From positions 620,001 to 684,000 of the forward strand of contig CP112982.1 in assembly GCA_041875495.1 (NCBI GenBank): a DNA stretch of 64,000 nucleotides. The letters run 5' to 3'. The notes below the pieces were generated by a model. It did no database searches, was not told the origin of the DNA, and was given only the letters and a program-made list of their open reading frames with translations. Origin of the DNA: Halomonas sp. CH40 (GTDB lineage Bacteria; Pseudomonadota; Gammaproteobacteria; Pseudomonadales; Halomonadaceae). Position 1 is the stretch's first letter, and each line of letters begins with the position of its first letter. Shown here piece by piece: positions 35,656-45,013 of this stretch. A program made the translations under genes and the position numbers.

Positions 35656-36636
35656 ATGAATCGTCATGTATTTTCGACCGCAGCTTTTTCCGGTGCGCTG
35701 ATCGCAGCAGCAACGTTTGCCTCTCCCGCAGTGGCCCAGGATGAACAGTTCATTACCATTGGTACCGGTGGCCAGACGGGTGTCTATTACGTAGTGGGTC
35801 AGTCGGTCTGCCGTCTGGTCAACCGTGGCAGTGATGAGCACAACATTCGCTGTAACGCCCCGTCTACCGGTGGTTCTGTTGCCAACGTCAACGGCATCAA
35901 GTCCGGCGAGCTGGATATGGGGGTTGCCCAGTCTGACGTTCAATATCAGGCTTATAACGGCACCGTTAATTTCGAAGACGAGGCCTACGAAGATCTGCGT
36001 GCCATTTTCCGTATTCACGGCGAGCCGCTGACACTGCTGGCCCGTGCTGATTCCGGCATTGAAACACTGGATGATCTGGAAGGTAAGCGCGTTAACATCG
36101 GCAACCCGGGTTCTGGCCAGCGTAACACCATGGAAGTCGTCATGGATGCCAAGGGCTGGGATGAGGATACCTTCTCACTGGTTTCCGAGCTGGGCGCTTC
36201 CGAACAGGCGGCAGCACTGTCGGATAACAACATTGATGCCATGGTTTACGTGGTAGGCCATCCGAATGGCTCCATTCAGGAAGCGACAACCACGGTCGAT
36301 TCACACCTGATTCCGCTCAACGATGAAGACATTGATGGCATTGTTGAAGAATTCCCCTACTACTCCAAATCTGTGATTGCGGGCGGTCTGTACAAGAACA
36401 ACCCGGATGATGTGGAAACCTTCGGTGTAGCGGCCACATTGGTCACCACAGCGGAAACATCTGAAGAAGCCGTCTACGAAACAGTCAAGGCTGTTTTTGA
36501 TGACTTTGATCGTTTCAAGCGTCTGCACCCTGCCTTTGAGAACCTTGATCCAGAAGACATGATTTCATCAGGCCTGTCAGCGCCGCTGCATGATGGCGCG
36601 GCGCGCTATTACCGTGAGCAGGGCTGGATTGAGTAA
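35656..36636 (+). CDS. TAXI-family TRAP transporter solute-binding protein
   Basis: 326-residue periplasmic binding protein of the TAXI family. A signal peptide ends near residue 28 (SPAVAQD). The family signature ITIGTGGQTGVYYVVGQSVCRLVNRG follows directly, then APSTGGSVANVNGIKSGELDMGVAQSD. ATG 35656 with AGAGGTAAG is chosen over a frame that extends 13 codons upstream. It pairs with the fused TRAP permease downstream. TAXI carriers transport mostly uncharacterised carboxylates or amino acids; no substrate can be given. Confidence 0.93.
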   Translation: MNRHVFSTAAFSGALIAAATFASPAVAQDEQFITIGTGGQTGVYYVVGQSVCRLVNRGSDEHNIRCNAPSTGGSVANVNGIKSGELDMGVAQSDVQYQAYNGTVNFEDEAYEDLRAIFRIHGEPLTLLARADSGIETLDDLEGKRVNIGNPGSGQRNTMEVVMDAKGWDEDTFSLVSELGASEQAAALSDNNIDAMVYVVGHPNGSIQEATTTVDSHLIPLNDEDIDGIVEEFPYYSKSVIAGGLYKNNPDDVETFGVAATLVTTAETSEEAVYETVKAVFDDFDRFKRLHPAFENLDPEDMISSGLSAPLHDGAARYYREQGWIE

Positions 36637-36714
36637 GTCCATCTTAATCAGCCACTAATATTGTTGTTAACATTAGCGGCTGTAAAAGCGAGGTAAACTG
36701 CCTCAATGGAAATG

Positions 36715-36742
36715 ATGCGCGGTCCCTCTGGGGGCCGCGCAT
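36715..36742 (+). promoter_or_regulatory. Intercistronic hairpin between binding protein and permease
   Basis: A 12-bp stem (ATGCGCGG...CCGCGCAT extended by CCC/GGG with a GU pair) has loop TCTG and no T-run. It lies 79 bp after the binding-protein stop and about 80 bp before the permease. Such hairpins usually protect the upstream message so that the binding protein is made in excess. Confidence 0.7.
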
Positions 36743-36822
36743 TGTGTTTAGGGTGCCAAAAGGCATTGGATTAACAAGACGCCATGTCATCTATCGACAG
36801 CGTCTTCCACTTATAGCAGGGC

Positions 36823-39423
36823 ATGCTTATGACAGAGAACAACAGGGCCCCCGACGCGGCTGTTGATCTTGAGGATATGGTCGCCTCATCCGACTCCGGG
36901 GCACGTAAGCCCACGGGTATGCCGGGCAAGCTGCTAGTGAGCATTGCGGCCATCTGGTCGCTGTTTCAGCTTTGGATTGCTTCACCGCTGCCCTATATGC
37001 TGGGGTTTGGGGTGTTCAATGCGACGCAGTCGCGTTCCATTCACCTGGCTTTTGCACTCTTTCTGGCCTATATGGCGTATCCCGCGCTCAAGCGCTCTCC
37101 GCGTGATCGTATTCCCATTCAGGACTGGGTACTTGCCAGTGTCGCTGCGTTTTGCGGTGCTTACATGTTCCTTTTCTATGAAGGGCTTTCGGCGCGCCCT
37201 GGGGCGCCTTTGCTGCAGGATGTGGTGATTGGTGTCACAGGTCTGGTGCTGCTGCTGGAAGCGACCCGGCGGGCGCTGGGGCCACCTTTGATGATCGTCG
37301 CTTCCGTGTTTCTGATCTACTCGCTGGCAGGGCCTTACATGCCAGGCTTGTTGGCCCATGGGGGCGTTAGCCTGTATGGCTTGATCAACCATCAGTGGCT
37401 GACCACGCAAGGTGTATTTGGTATTGCCCTGGGGGTTTCTACCAGTTTTGTCTTTCTGTTTGTACTGTTTGGCGCCTTGCTGGATAAAGCTGGCGCGGGT
37501 AACTATTTCATCAAGGTGGCCTTTTCTATGCTGGGCCATTTCAAGGGCGGCCCGGCCAAGGCAGCGGTGGTGGCCTCTGGTATGACCGGCCTGATTTCCG
37601 GCTCCTCAATTGCCAATACCGTCACCACAGGGACTTTTACAATCCCGATGATGAAGCGGGTCGGTTTTTCATCGGAAAAGGCCGGTGCGGTTGAAGTCGC
37701 TTCGTCGGTGAATGGTCAGATCATGCCGCCAGTTATGGGGGCAGCGGCCTTTTTGATGGTTGAGTATGTGGGCATTTCCTATGTCGAAGTGATCAAGCAC
37801 GCCTTCCTGCCTGCACTGATTTCCTATATTGCCCTGATTTACATCGTCCACCTTGAAGCGTTGAAAGCCAACATGCAGGGACTGGAAAGCAGTAATCCAC
37901 CCAAGCCGCTGGTACGCAAAGTGATTGGTTTTTTGGGTGGTCTGTTGTTGATGATGATTACCGCGCTGGCGGTTTACTACGGCCTTGGCTGGTTGAAGCC
38001 AACGCTGGGCGGCGCTGCTCCCTGGGTCATAGCGGCAGGCCTGGCGGTCATTTATATTGCACTTTTGAAGATGGCGGCGGCTTACCCAGAGCTGGAAATG
38101 GATGACCCCAATGAACCTGTCATCAAACTGCCGCAAACGCGCCCAACCGTTATGGTCGGCCTGCAGTATATCCTGCCGGTGATTGTGCTGGTCTGGTGCC
38201 TGATGGTGGAGCGCCTGTCGCCAGGACTGTCGGCTTTTTGGGCAACCGTCTTCATGATTTTCATCATGCTGACGCAGCGCCCGATTACCGCTATTTTCCG
38301 CGGTAAAGGCGATATGCAGGCCGATTTACGCGAAGGTGCCATGGATTTGTGGAACGGCCTGGTCACCGGTGCCCGCAACATGATCGGTATCGGTATTGCC
38401 ACGGCGACGGCCGGGATTATTGTCGGTGCTGTGTCGCAAACCGGTGTTGGCCTGGTGCTGGCGGATGTGGTGGAAACCATTTCCATGGGCAACCTGATGC
38501 TGATCCTGTTCTTCACCGCCATTCTGAGCCTGATCCTGGGGATGGGCCTGCCGACCACGGCCAACTACATCGTGGTGTCTGCCCTGTTGGCACCGGTGAT
38601 CATTCAGTTGGGCCAGCAGAATGGCCTGATTGTGCCGCTGATCGCCGTGCATCTGTTTGTGTTCTATTTCGGCATCATGGCGGATGTGACGCCACCGGTG
38701 GGGCTGGCCTCCTTTGCCGCAGCAGCGGTCTCCGGCGGCGACCCGATACGTACCGGTTTCCAGGCCTTCTACTACAGCTTGCGCACGGCTGCCTTGCCGT
38801 TTCTGTTCATCTTCAATACGGATCTGTTGCTGATTGATGTGACCTGGCTACAGGGGATAGTGATATTTATCATTTCCACCATTGCCATGCTGATATTTGC
38901 AGCGGCGACGCAAGGCTTCATGATTACCCGCAACCGCTGGTATGAATCGATTCTGCTGCTGTTGGTTGCCTTTGCGCTTTTCCGTCCTGGCTTCTTCATG
39001 GACATGGTTCATGACCCTTACCGTTCTGTGCCGCCGGCTGAATTTGTGCAGGCGCTGGGTAATGTCGATGAAGATTCCACTTTGCGGGTTCAGATTGAAG
39101 GGCTCGATGATTTCGGTGATCCGATGACGACCTATATGCAAGTGCCGGTGCCTGAAGGTGAAACCGGTCAGGAGCGTCTGGATAATCTGGGTCTGATGCT
39201 GCTGTTTGAGGATGACAGGGCGATTGTCGATATGGTGACCTATGGCAGCCAGGCATCCGACATTGGCTTTGATTTTGACCAGGAAATCACCGAAGTTCTG
39301 GCGCCGGTGGAACGCTGGACAAAGGAACTGATGTGGATTCCAGCCTTTGTGGTATTCGGGTTTGTGGTTGTGTTGCAACGCCGTCGGCGCAGCAAGTCTG
39401 ACGCGCAAACGGCAACGGCATAG
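36823..39423 (+). CDS. TAXI-type TRAP transporter fused permease
   Basis: 866-residue membrane protein in which the small (4-TM) and large (12-TM) TRAP subunits are fused, as is usual for the TAXI group. Conserved blocks include FKGGPAKAAVVASGMTGLISGSSIANTVTTG, ASSVNGQIMPPVMGAAAF and LILGMGLPTTANYIVVSALLAP. An extra C-terminal region of about 150 residues contains a small soluble insert flanked by helices. ATG 36823 or 36829 may be used. A Usp-family gene follows after 11 nt. Confidence 0.93.
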   Translation: MLMTENNRAPDAAVDLEDMVASSDSGARKPTGMPGKLLVSIAAIWSLFQLWIASPLPYMLGFGVFNATQSRSIHLAFALFLAYMAYPALKRSPRDRIPIQDWVLASVAAFCGAYMFLFYEGLSARPGAPLLQDVVIGVTGLVLLLEATRRALGPPLMIVASVFLIYSLAGPYMPGLLAHGGVSLYGLINHQWLTTQGVFGIALGVSTSFVFLFVLFGALLDKAGAGNYFIKVAFSMLGHFKGGPAKAAVVASGMTGLISGSSIANTVTTGTFTIPMMKRVGFSSEKAGAVEVASSVNGQIMPPVMGAAAFLMVEYVGISYVEVIKHAFLPALISYIALIYIVHLEALKANMQGLESSNPPKPLVRKVIGFLGGLLLMMITALAVYYGLGWLKPTLGGAAPWVIAAGLAVIYIALLKMAAAYPELEMDDPNEPVIKLPQTRPTVMVGLQYILPVIVLVWCLMVERLSPGLSAFWATVFMIFIMLTQRPITAIFRGKGDMQADLREGAMDLWNGLVTGARNMIGIGIATATAGIIVGAVSQTGVGLVLADVVETISMGNLMLILFFTAILSLILGMGLPTTANYIVVSALLAPVIIQLGQQNGLIVPLIAVHLFVFYFGIMADVTPPVGLASFAAAAVSGGDPIRTGFQAFYYSLRTAALPFLFIFNTDLLLIDVTWLQGIVIFIISTIAMLIFAAATQGFMITRNRWYESILLLLVAFALFRPGFFMDMVHDPYRSVPPAEFVQALGNVDEDSTLRVQIEGLDDFGDPMTTYMQVPVPEGETGQERLDNLGLMLLFEDDRAIVDMVTYGSQASDIGFDFDQEITEVLAPVERWTKELMWIPAFVVFGFVVVLQRRRRSKSDAQTATA

Positions 39424-39434
39424 GAGGCGTACAG

Positions 39435-39863
39435 ATGTACAAGAAAATTTTATTGCCGGTTGACCTTAACGCAGAAGAATCCTGGCAGAAGGCTTTGCCA
39501 ACGGCGATCACGCTGTGCCAAACCTTTGGGGCGTCCCTGCATGTGGTGACGGTGATGCCGGAGTTCAACATGCCAATGGTTGGTGCCTATTTTCCGAAGA
39601 ATTTCTCCAAACAGGCGCATGAAGCGATTTCGGAAGCGCAACATGCCTTTATCAAGGAGCATATTCCTGAGGACATTGTGACTCAGAGCGTGATTGTCGA
39701 CGGTTCGCCCTGGGAAGCCATCATCAAGGCAGGCAAGAAGCTGGAGGTCGACCTGATCGTGATGGCATCGCACAACAAGCGCAAGTTTGTGGATTACGTG
39801 TTGGGCCCTAACGCCGAACATGTTGTACACCACGCCAAAATGTCAGTGATGATAGTGCGCTAA
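39435..39863 (+). CDS. Universal stress protein (UspA family) linked to TRAP transport
   Basis: 142-residue Usp-fold protein (YKKILLPVDLNAEESWQKAL at the start, LIVMASHNKRKFVDYVLGPNAEHVV near the end). The nucleotide motif G-2x-G-9x-G(S/T) is degenerate: the first glycine positions are replaced (MASHNKRKF), with only the late G preserved. In Halomonas a Usp protein, TeaD, is encoded with and regulates the TRAP transporter TeaABC; a comparable regulatory link is inferred here. It has GGAGG upstream and a terminator 53 bp after the stop. Confidence 0.88.
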   Translation: MYKKILLPVDLNAEESWQKALPTAITLCQTFGASLHVVTVMPEFNMPMVGAYFPKNFSKQAHEAISEAQHAFIKEHIPEDIVTQSVIVDGSPWEAIIKAGKKLEVDLIVMASHNKRKFVDYVLGPNAEHVVHHAKMSVMIVR

Positions 39864-39915
39864 CGGCCAACACAGAGTAAGGCGCTATTGCACTGCGCAT
39901 CGCTAAGGCGTCCGA

Positions 39916-39947
39916 AAGCCCCGGTCATTTGATCGGGGCTTTTTTTG
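39916..39947 (+). terminator. Rho-independent terminator of the TAXI-TRAP operon
   Basis: The stem AAGCCCC/GGGGCTT, with GGTCATTTGATC between the arms, is followed by a run of seven T. Confidence 0.92.
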
Positions 39948-40151
39948 GCCTCGCTGATGGTTCTTCTGATTGATGTTTAACACTTTGGTAGGGTTTTTGT
40001 ACATATCTTGAATAACTATTTGCGGATGCCGTGAAGTCCGCTACAGTGAAAATATGAGATTAAGTGACACTTTGCATGCTAATGGGTACTTAATCAGTCT
40101 GGATTTTTACCGGCAGCTAGCGACAGGTAACCGTGACAAAGGGGTTTCACC

Positions 40152-40949
40152 ATGGGTACATCAATAACAAAGCCACTTGATCAGGCGGGTTTAGCCGTGA
40201 CCAAAATCAACATCAAGCACATCGATACAGACCGGCCCAAGGCCTGGCTTGCCGCCGGTTTTGAAGATTTCCGTCGGGCACCGATCGTCAGTCTCACCTA
40301 TGGGTTGTTCTGGGTGGGCTTGAGCATTGTGATTACCGCCGGTACCGTCAACATGGGGTTCTGGCATTGGCTGTTACCGCTGATTGCTGGTTTCATGTTT
40401 GTGGGCCCCATGGTGGCGGTTGGATGCTATGGCATCAGCAAAGCGATTGAGGATGGAAAAACACCGCATCTGGGCCATGCTCTGGGTCATTGGCGGCCGC
40501 ATGGCAGCCAGCTGGCGATGGTCGGCGTGATGATGATGATTTTCTTTCTTGCCTGGATTCGCCTGGCAACCCTGCTGTTCGCGCTATTTTTTGGCCTTGA
40601 AGTGCCCAGCCCGGAAGTACTTTACGCTTCCTTGCTGACAACGCCCCAGGGGCTAGGCTTGGTAGGAGTGGGGACTGTTATCGGCGGTTTGCTGGCATTT
40701 GGTGCCTTTGCGATCAGTGCGATTGCCATTCCGGTTGTCATGGATCGTGACATGAGCTTTATGGAAGGCATAGAAGCCAGCATTCGCTGTGTGACCACCA
40801 ACTTCCGCCCCATGCTACTCTGGGGAGCCATGCTGACGGTTAGCTTCATTATTGGTGTTATGACTTTCTATATTGGCTTGGCGTTGATATTACCTGTACT
40901 GGGTTACGCCAGCTGGCACGCCTACGAAGACTTGGTGAGCTTTGAGTGA
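40152..40949 (+). CDS. DUF2189 integral membrane protein
   Basis: 265-residue membrane protein with about six hydrophobic segments matching DUF2189. The N-terminus TKINIKHIDTDRPKAWLAAGFEDFRRAPIVSLTYGLFW is the family signature. Some family members are annotated as cytochrome c oxidase-associated, but no function is established. It is a single-gene unit between two strong terminators. The 288-bp upstream spacer holds the previous terminator and an ATTAAGT/ACTTAAT inverted repeat around 40062-40097. Confidence 0.82.
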   Translation: MGTSITKPLDQAGLAVTKINIKHIDTDRPKAWLAAGFEDFRRAPIVSLTYGLFWVGLSIVITAGTVNMGFWHWLLPLIAGFMFVGPMVAVGCYGISKAIEDGKTPHLGHALGHWRPHGSQLAMVGVMMMIFFLAWIRLATLLFALFFGLEVPSPEVLYASLLTTPQGLGLVGVGTVIGGLLAFGAFAISAIAIPVVMDRDMSFMEGIEASIRCVTTNFRPMLLWGAMLTVSFIIGVMTFYIGLALILPVLGYASWHAYEDLVSFE

Positions 40950-41032
40950 GTAACTGAGTTTTTGATAGAAGGCTTCGTTCCGGCTTCATTTGGTAACTAT
41001 TAGCCAAGTGCCTTTTGACTGACCTTGCAAGC

Positions 41033-41063
41033 GAGATGGCGTATTCTTACGCCATCTCTTTTT
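41033..41063 (+). terminator. Rho-independent terminator after the DUF2189 gene
   Basis: A perfect 11-bp stem GAGATGGCGTA/TACGCCATCTC with loop TTCT is followed by five T. It ends only 27 bp before the ATG of the next gene, whose promoter must therefore overlap it or lie upstream. It may act as an attenuator for the sensory genes. Confidence 0.9.
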
Positions 41064-41090
41064 CATAGGGCACTTGCGAGGAGGCCATGA

Positions 41091-41603
41091 ATGAAAAAAC
41101 GCTTATCAATTGCTGTTTTGTGGCTAGCTTGTGCCTTGCAGGTAGGGGTTGCCAATGCTGGGCAAGATTTGCCTATGCCCGAAGGTCAGGTCATTCTGAA
41201 AATGTCCGGTAATATTGCCCGCACTAATGTTGGTGAAGAGGCGCACTTTGACTTTGCCATGCTTACTGATCTGCCTCAGCATCAGTATTACACTGGCACG
41301 CCTTGGACCAATCAGCCCTTTCACTATAGTGGCCCCTTGATGCGCGATCTGCTGGGCTATCTGGGGGCAGAGGGTGAGCGTACTCACGTGTCAGCGCTGA
41401 ACGGTTATGAAGCCTATATTCCTACCCGTGACTTTGTTGAATACGATGTATTACTGGCCTTGAAGCGTAATGGTGAGCCTATTTCCATTCGTGAATATGG
41501 CCCGCTCTGGGTACTCTATCCTTTTGATCACAATACGGAGCTTCTGAGCGAAATGTTTCGTTCCCGCGCTGTCTGGCAGGTCATGAAGATTAATGTGCGC
41601 TGA
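41091..41603 (+). CDS. Secreted SUOX-fold (molybdopterin-oxidoreductase-like) domain protein
   Basis: 170-residue protein with an N-terminal signal peptide (cleavage after VANA, about residue 23). The rest resembles the small oxidoreductase molybdopterin-binding fold ([44 protein letters not shown]). No cysteine remains after signal removal, so the Mo-ligating Cys of true sulfite oxidases is absent and the domain is probably a sensor or ligand module. Its 3' end overlaps the hybrid kinase gene by 11 nt, which suggests they work together in the periplasm. Confidence 0.8.
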   Translation: MKKRLSIAVLWLACALQVGVANAGQDLPMPEGQVILKMSGNIARTNVGEEAHFDFAMLTDLPQHQYYTGTPWTNQPFHYSGPLMRDLLGYLGAEGERTHVSALNGYEAYIPTRDFVEYDVLLALKRNGEPISIREYGPLWVLYPFDHNTELLSEMFRSRAVWQVMKINVR

Positions 41604-43851
41604 CACTGTGTCTCTACGCCAGCCGTCCTTGCTGCGCTACCCCAGGCGGGTCAAGTTTGTCACCATTGTCTCTGTGGTGTTGTTTGCTTCTGCCTTGATG
41701 GTGGCGGCGCTGGCGGCCTGGCGTCAGGACAGCCTGACTCAGGGATTGCGTGAAGATACATCCTGGGTGGTCTATAAGCTTGACCGGGATACTGTCCAGT
41801 TGCTGAATGCCCTCCTGACGGCACCCCGCGAATCACTTTCGGCAGAAGAGCAGGACGCAATCAACCTGCGTTTTGAATTGCTCTATAGCCGCATCAATGT
41901 GTTGACCCAGGGGGAGTTTTCCCGTCTGCTTGGGCAGGTTCCCAATGCCCAGGTGTTGGTTGAAGACATTCGCCAGGCACTGGATATTCTCGACCAATTG
42001 ATTATGCCCTATGAGCAGCAAAGCCCTTTGGCGATGGCTGACATTGAGGACGGCCTGCAAGCGTTGGCGCGGCACACTGAGCGTCTGGTGATGACCATCA
42101 ACGCCTATCAGGCCGAAGCCGCTACCCAGGAACGCGCCCAGCTAAGTGCCCTGTATCGCTTGTTGATCACGCTACTTGTTGGCATGAGCGTTTCGGCCTT
42201 GCTGGTCGTGATGTTTCTGGTGCGTGAAATGCGTGAAAGTGCCTCTGCGCGGCGCGAACAGGAACTGCTTGGCTTGCGACTTGAAGAGTCAGCCAAACAG
42301 GCACGATCAGCCAATCAGGCCAAGTCTGATTTTCTGGCGGTGGTCAGCCATGAAATCCGTACACCGTTGAATGGGGTACTGGGAATGAGCGAGTTGCTGA
42401 TCCAGCCGCAGCAGCATACGCCGAGTCCTCACGAAGTCCGTGTATACGCTCGTACGATTCATGACAGCGCCACCCAGCTGATGAATATGATCAACGACAT
42501 CCTGGATTTTTCCAAGATTGAAGCCGGGCATTTAACCCTGGAAGAAAAACCTGTTGAGCTTGAGGCGTTGATGCGTGGCGTTATTGCCCTGTACGAACCG
42601 CGCGCCCAGGCCAGAGGCATCCATCTGCAGATGCATATTGATAGCACTGCGCCTGCCTGGGTCAGTCTGGATGCCTATCGGGTGCGTCAGGTGTTGCAGA
42701 ACCTGGTGGCCAATGCGCTTAAGTTTACTGAGCAGGGCCAAGTGAAGCTGTCGCTAAGCTGCCATGATGAAGATCAGCTGTTATTGACGGTGACGGATAC
42801 GGGCTGCGGTATTCCAGCGACACAGCAGGATTATCTGTTTGAACCTTTCCAGCAGGCAGATGCTTCGGTCACCCGGCGTTATGGCGGCACAGGGCTGGGG
42901 CTGGCGATCTGTAAACGTCTTTGCGATGCCATGGGAGGCCAGATAGGTGTCAAGAGTCAGCAGGGCCGGGGCAGCACCTTCTGGATGACCTTGCCAAGAG
43001 TGGATGCGCAGCCGCAAGCGCCGTTGGCTACGCCACAAATTAGCCATTTCAGTGATTGCCCGGTACTGCTGGTGGAAGATGATATCGTCAATCGTCGCGT
43101 GGCAGTGGGGATGCTACGCCGTCTGGGTTGTCAGGTGGAGGTGGCAGAAAATGCCCAGCAAGCCCTTGGCCTGATTGAACGCAGACCCTACGATATTATT
43201 CTGATGGATGTCCAGCTACCCGATCAGGACGGCTTGACGCTGACCCGTCAGCTTCGCCAGCAGCCTGGCTGGCTGGCAAAGGTGCCCATTGTAGCCATGA
43301 CCGCCGGTGGCGCTGTCGATGATCGCAAACGCTGCCTGAGTGCAGGAATGAATGACTACCTGACCAAGCCGTTGAGCCTGGCCACACTTAGCCAACGCCT
43401 GGCGCTGTATATCACTGTCGACAGTCAGGTGGTTGAAAAACCGCCCTCGATAGCACCGCTGAATGTTGACAGGCTGTTTGATGGATTGATTGATGGATTA
43501 ATTGATGGCCGGGTACTGCAACAGCTGGAAACCAGCTTGGGCAAGCCAGGGTTAGATAAACTGCTTGGCCTTTTCCTGAAACATGCCGCTGAGTACTTTG
43601 AACAGCTTCGCGGGCAGCTCGCTGTCCAGCCTACACCAACAGCAGATATTCAGCGGCTGACACATCAACTGCGTGGCGAAGCGGCCAGCGTGGGCGCTTT
43701 TGCCATGGCCGATGCTGCCCATAAGCTGCAACAGGCTGTAGAGGCTGAGCGCGCGATAGAGCAACACTGGAAAGCCCTTGAACAGTTTTCCCAGGATACC
43801 TTTAGCGCATTTAAGGCTCTGAAGAAGGGGGTTGATGTTTCATCCTCTTGA
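41593..43851 (+). CDS. Membrane hybrid histidine kinase with receiver and Hpt domains
   Basis: 752-residue phosphorelay kinase. TM1 is about residues 20-42 and TM2 about 185-205, enclosing a 140-residue periplasmic helical sensor. HisKA ([17 protein letters not shown]) and HATPase ([25 protein letters not shown]) follow, then a receiver with Asp in [12 protein letters not shown], and a C-terminal Hpt with histidine in [15 protein letters not shown] perfect DGLI repeat lies in the linker before Hpt. It overlaps the SUOX-like gene by 11 nt and the FIST gene by 20 nt. Ligand and partner regulator are unknown; the LuxR-type regulator at 46311 is a candidate. Confidence 0.93.
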   Translation: MCADTVSLRQPSLLRYPRRVKFVTIVSVVLFASALMVAALAAWRQDSLTQGLREDTSWVVYKLDRDTVQLLNALLTAPRESLSAEEQDAINLRFELLYSRINVLTQGEFSRLLGQVPNAQVLVEDIRQALDILDQLIMPYEQQSPLAMADIEDGLQALARHTERLVMTINAYQAEAATQERAQLSALYRLLITLLVGMSVSALLVVMFLVREMRESASARREQELLGLRLEESAKQARSANQAKSDFLAVVSHEIRTPLNGVLGMSELLIQPQQHTPSPHEVRVYARTIHDSATQLMNMINDILDFSKIEAGHLTLEEKPVELEALMRGVIALYEPRAQARGIHLQMHIDSTAPAWVSLDAYRVRQVLQNLVANALKFTEQGQVKLSLSCHDEDQLLLTVTDTGCGIPATQQDYLFEPFQQADASVTRRYGGTGLGLAICKRLCDAMGGQIGVKSQQGRGSTFWMTLPRVDAQPQAPLATPQISHFSDCPVLLVEDDIVNRRVAVGMLRRLGCQVEVAENAQQALGLIERRPYDIILMDVQLPDQDGLTLTRQLRQQPGWLAKVPIVAMTAGGAVDDRKRCLSAGMNDYLTKPLSLATLSQRLALYITVDSQVVEKPPSIAPLNVDRLFDGLIDGLIDGRVLQQLETSLGKPGLDKLLGLFLKHAAEYFEQLRGQLAVQPTPTADIQRLTHQLRGEAASVGAFAMADAAHKLQQAVEAERAIEQHWKALEQFSQDTFSAFKALKKGVDVSSS

Positions 43852-45013
43852 CGAACAAGGTGCTCACGAGCCTGACAATGGCATTATCACTGCCGTGAGC
43901 AGCCAACGCCATGCCTGGCGAGCAGTGGCTGAGCTGGCCGCCAGGCTTCATCACCCGGCATTGGGTGGCGTGGTCTTTTTCTGCTCGGCTGAATACGACC
44001 TTGAGGCGCTGGGGCAAGCGCTATCGGAAAGCTTTGCCAAGGTGCCCATATGTGGCTGTACCACAGCCGGGGAAATTACGCCTTCTGGCTACGGGCGAGG
44101 CTGTATCGTTGCGATTGGTTTTGATTGCCGGGTATTCAGCGTGGTGCCTGCCCTAGTGGATGATCTGGTCGGGTTTGACCTGCCCCGCGCCCAGCAGCTG
44201 GTGGATTCCCTGCTGGCCAACTGTCGACCCAAGGCAGTGGCGCCACTGAATGAAAACAGCTTTGTCATGACCCTACTGGACGGCCTTTCCAGCCGTGAAG
44301 AACAGGTGCTGGCGACCCTGGATGCCGCTCTGGGGCGTATTCCCAGTTTTGGCGGCTCTGCCGGAGATGACAATCACCTGACCCACACCCATGTGTTTGC
44401 CGAAGGGGCTTTTCATACCCAGGCAGCGGTCATGTTGATGATCAACACCCGGCTGCCCTTTGATGTCTTTTCTACTCACCATCTTGCCCCGCGTACCGAA
44501 AAGTTTGTGGTAACCGCCGCCGACCGGGAGCAGCGCCGGGTGCGGGAGCTTAACGGTGTGCCTGCCGCCACCCTGTATGCTCAATGGGTGGGTGTGGCGG
44601 TGGAAGACCTGATGCCTGCGCTGTTTGCCCGCTACCCGCTGGCAGTGCGTCTGGGGGATCACTATTTTGTGCGCTCGATCCAGCGCGCCAATCAGGATGG
44701 CAGCCTGAGTTTCTACTGCGCGGTGGAAAACGGCATTGTGCTCAGCGCCATGCGGCCCTTGCCGCTGCTGGCGGATCTGGAAAACATGCTGGATGAGATC
44801 AAGGCGCGTGTGGGGCCGCCTGCCCTGATGATCGGCTGTGACTGCTTTCTGCGCCGCATGGAACTTGAAGCACTCGGCCAGCTGGAGTCAGCCTCGGCGC
44901 TGTTGCGCGCCTCCCAGGTGGTTGGTTTCAATACCTACGGTGAACAGCATCATGGTATGCACGTTAACCAGACCTTTACGGGGGTGGCCTTTGGCACTCT
45001 TTCAGCTGGATGA
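43832..45013 (+). CDS. FIST-domain sensor protein (NosP-like)
   Basis: 393-residue soluble protein with FIST N (about 30-220) and FIST C (about 225-370) domains. Typical blocks are [20 protein letters not shown] and [22 protein letters not shown] proteins bind small ligands; NosP of Pseudomonas aeruginosa is a FIST hemoprotein that senses NO and is co-encoded with the kinase NahK. Here it overlaps the hybrid kinases on both sides (20 nt and 23 nt). NO sensing is an inference from synteny; heme binding cannot be shown from sequence. Confidence 0.88.
   Translation: MMFHPLDEQGAHEPDNGIITAVSSQRHAWRAVAELAARLHHPALGGVVFFCSAEYDLEALGQALSESFAKVPICGCTTAGEITPSGYGRGCIVAIGFDCRVFSVVPALVDDLVGFDLPRAQQLVDSLLANCRPKAVAPLNENSFVMTLLDGLSSREEQVLATLDAALGRIPSFGGSAGDDNHLTHTHVFAEGAFHTQAAVMLMINTRLPFDVFSTHHLAPRTEKFVVTAADREQRRVRELNGVPAATLYAQWVGVAVEDLMPALFARYPLAVRLGDHYFVRSIQRANQDGSLSFYCAVENGIVLSAMRPLPLLADLENMLDEIKARVGPPALMIGCDCFLRRMELEALGQLESASALLRASQVVGFNTYGEQHHGMHVNQTFTGVAFGTLSAG

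Noticed and set aside
44838..44990. Longer N-terminus for the soluble hybrid kinase starting at 44838
   Set aside because: That stretch is Cys/Arg/Pro-rich, lies wholly inside the FIST gene and does not look like a kinase N-terminus.
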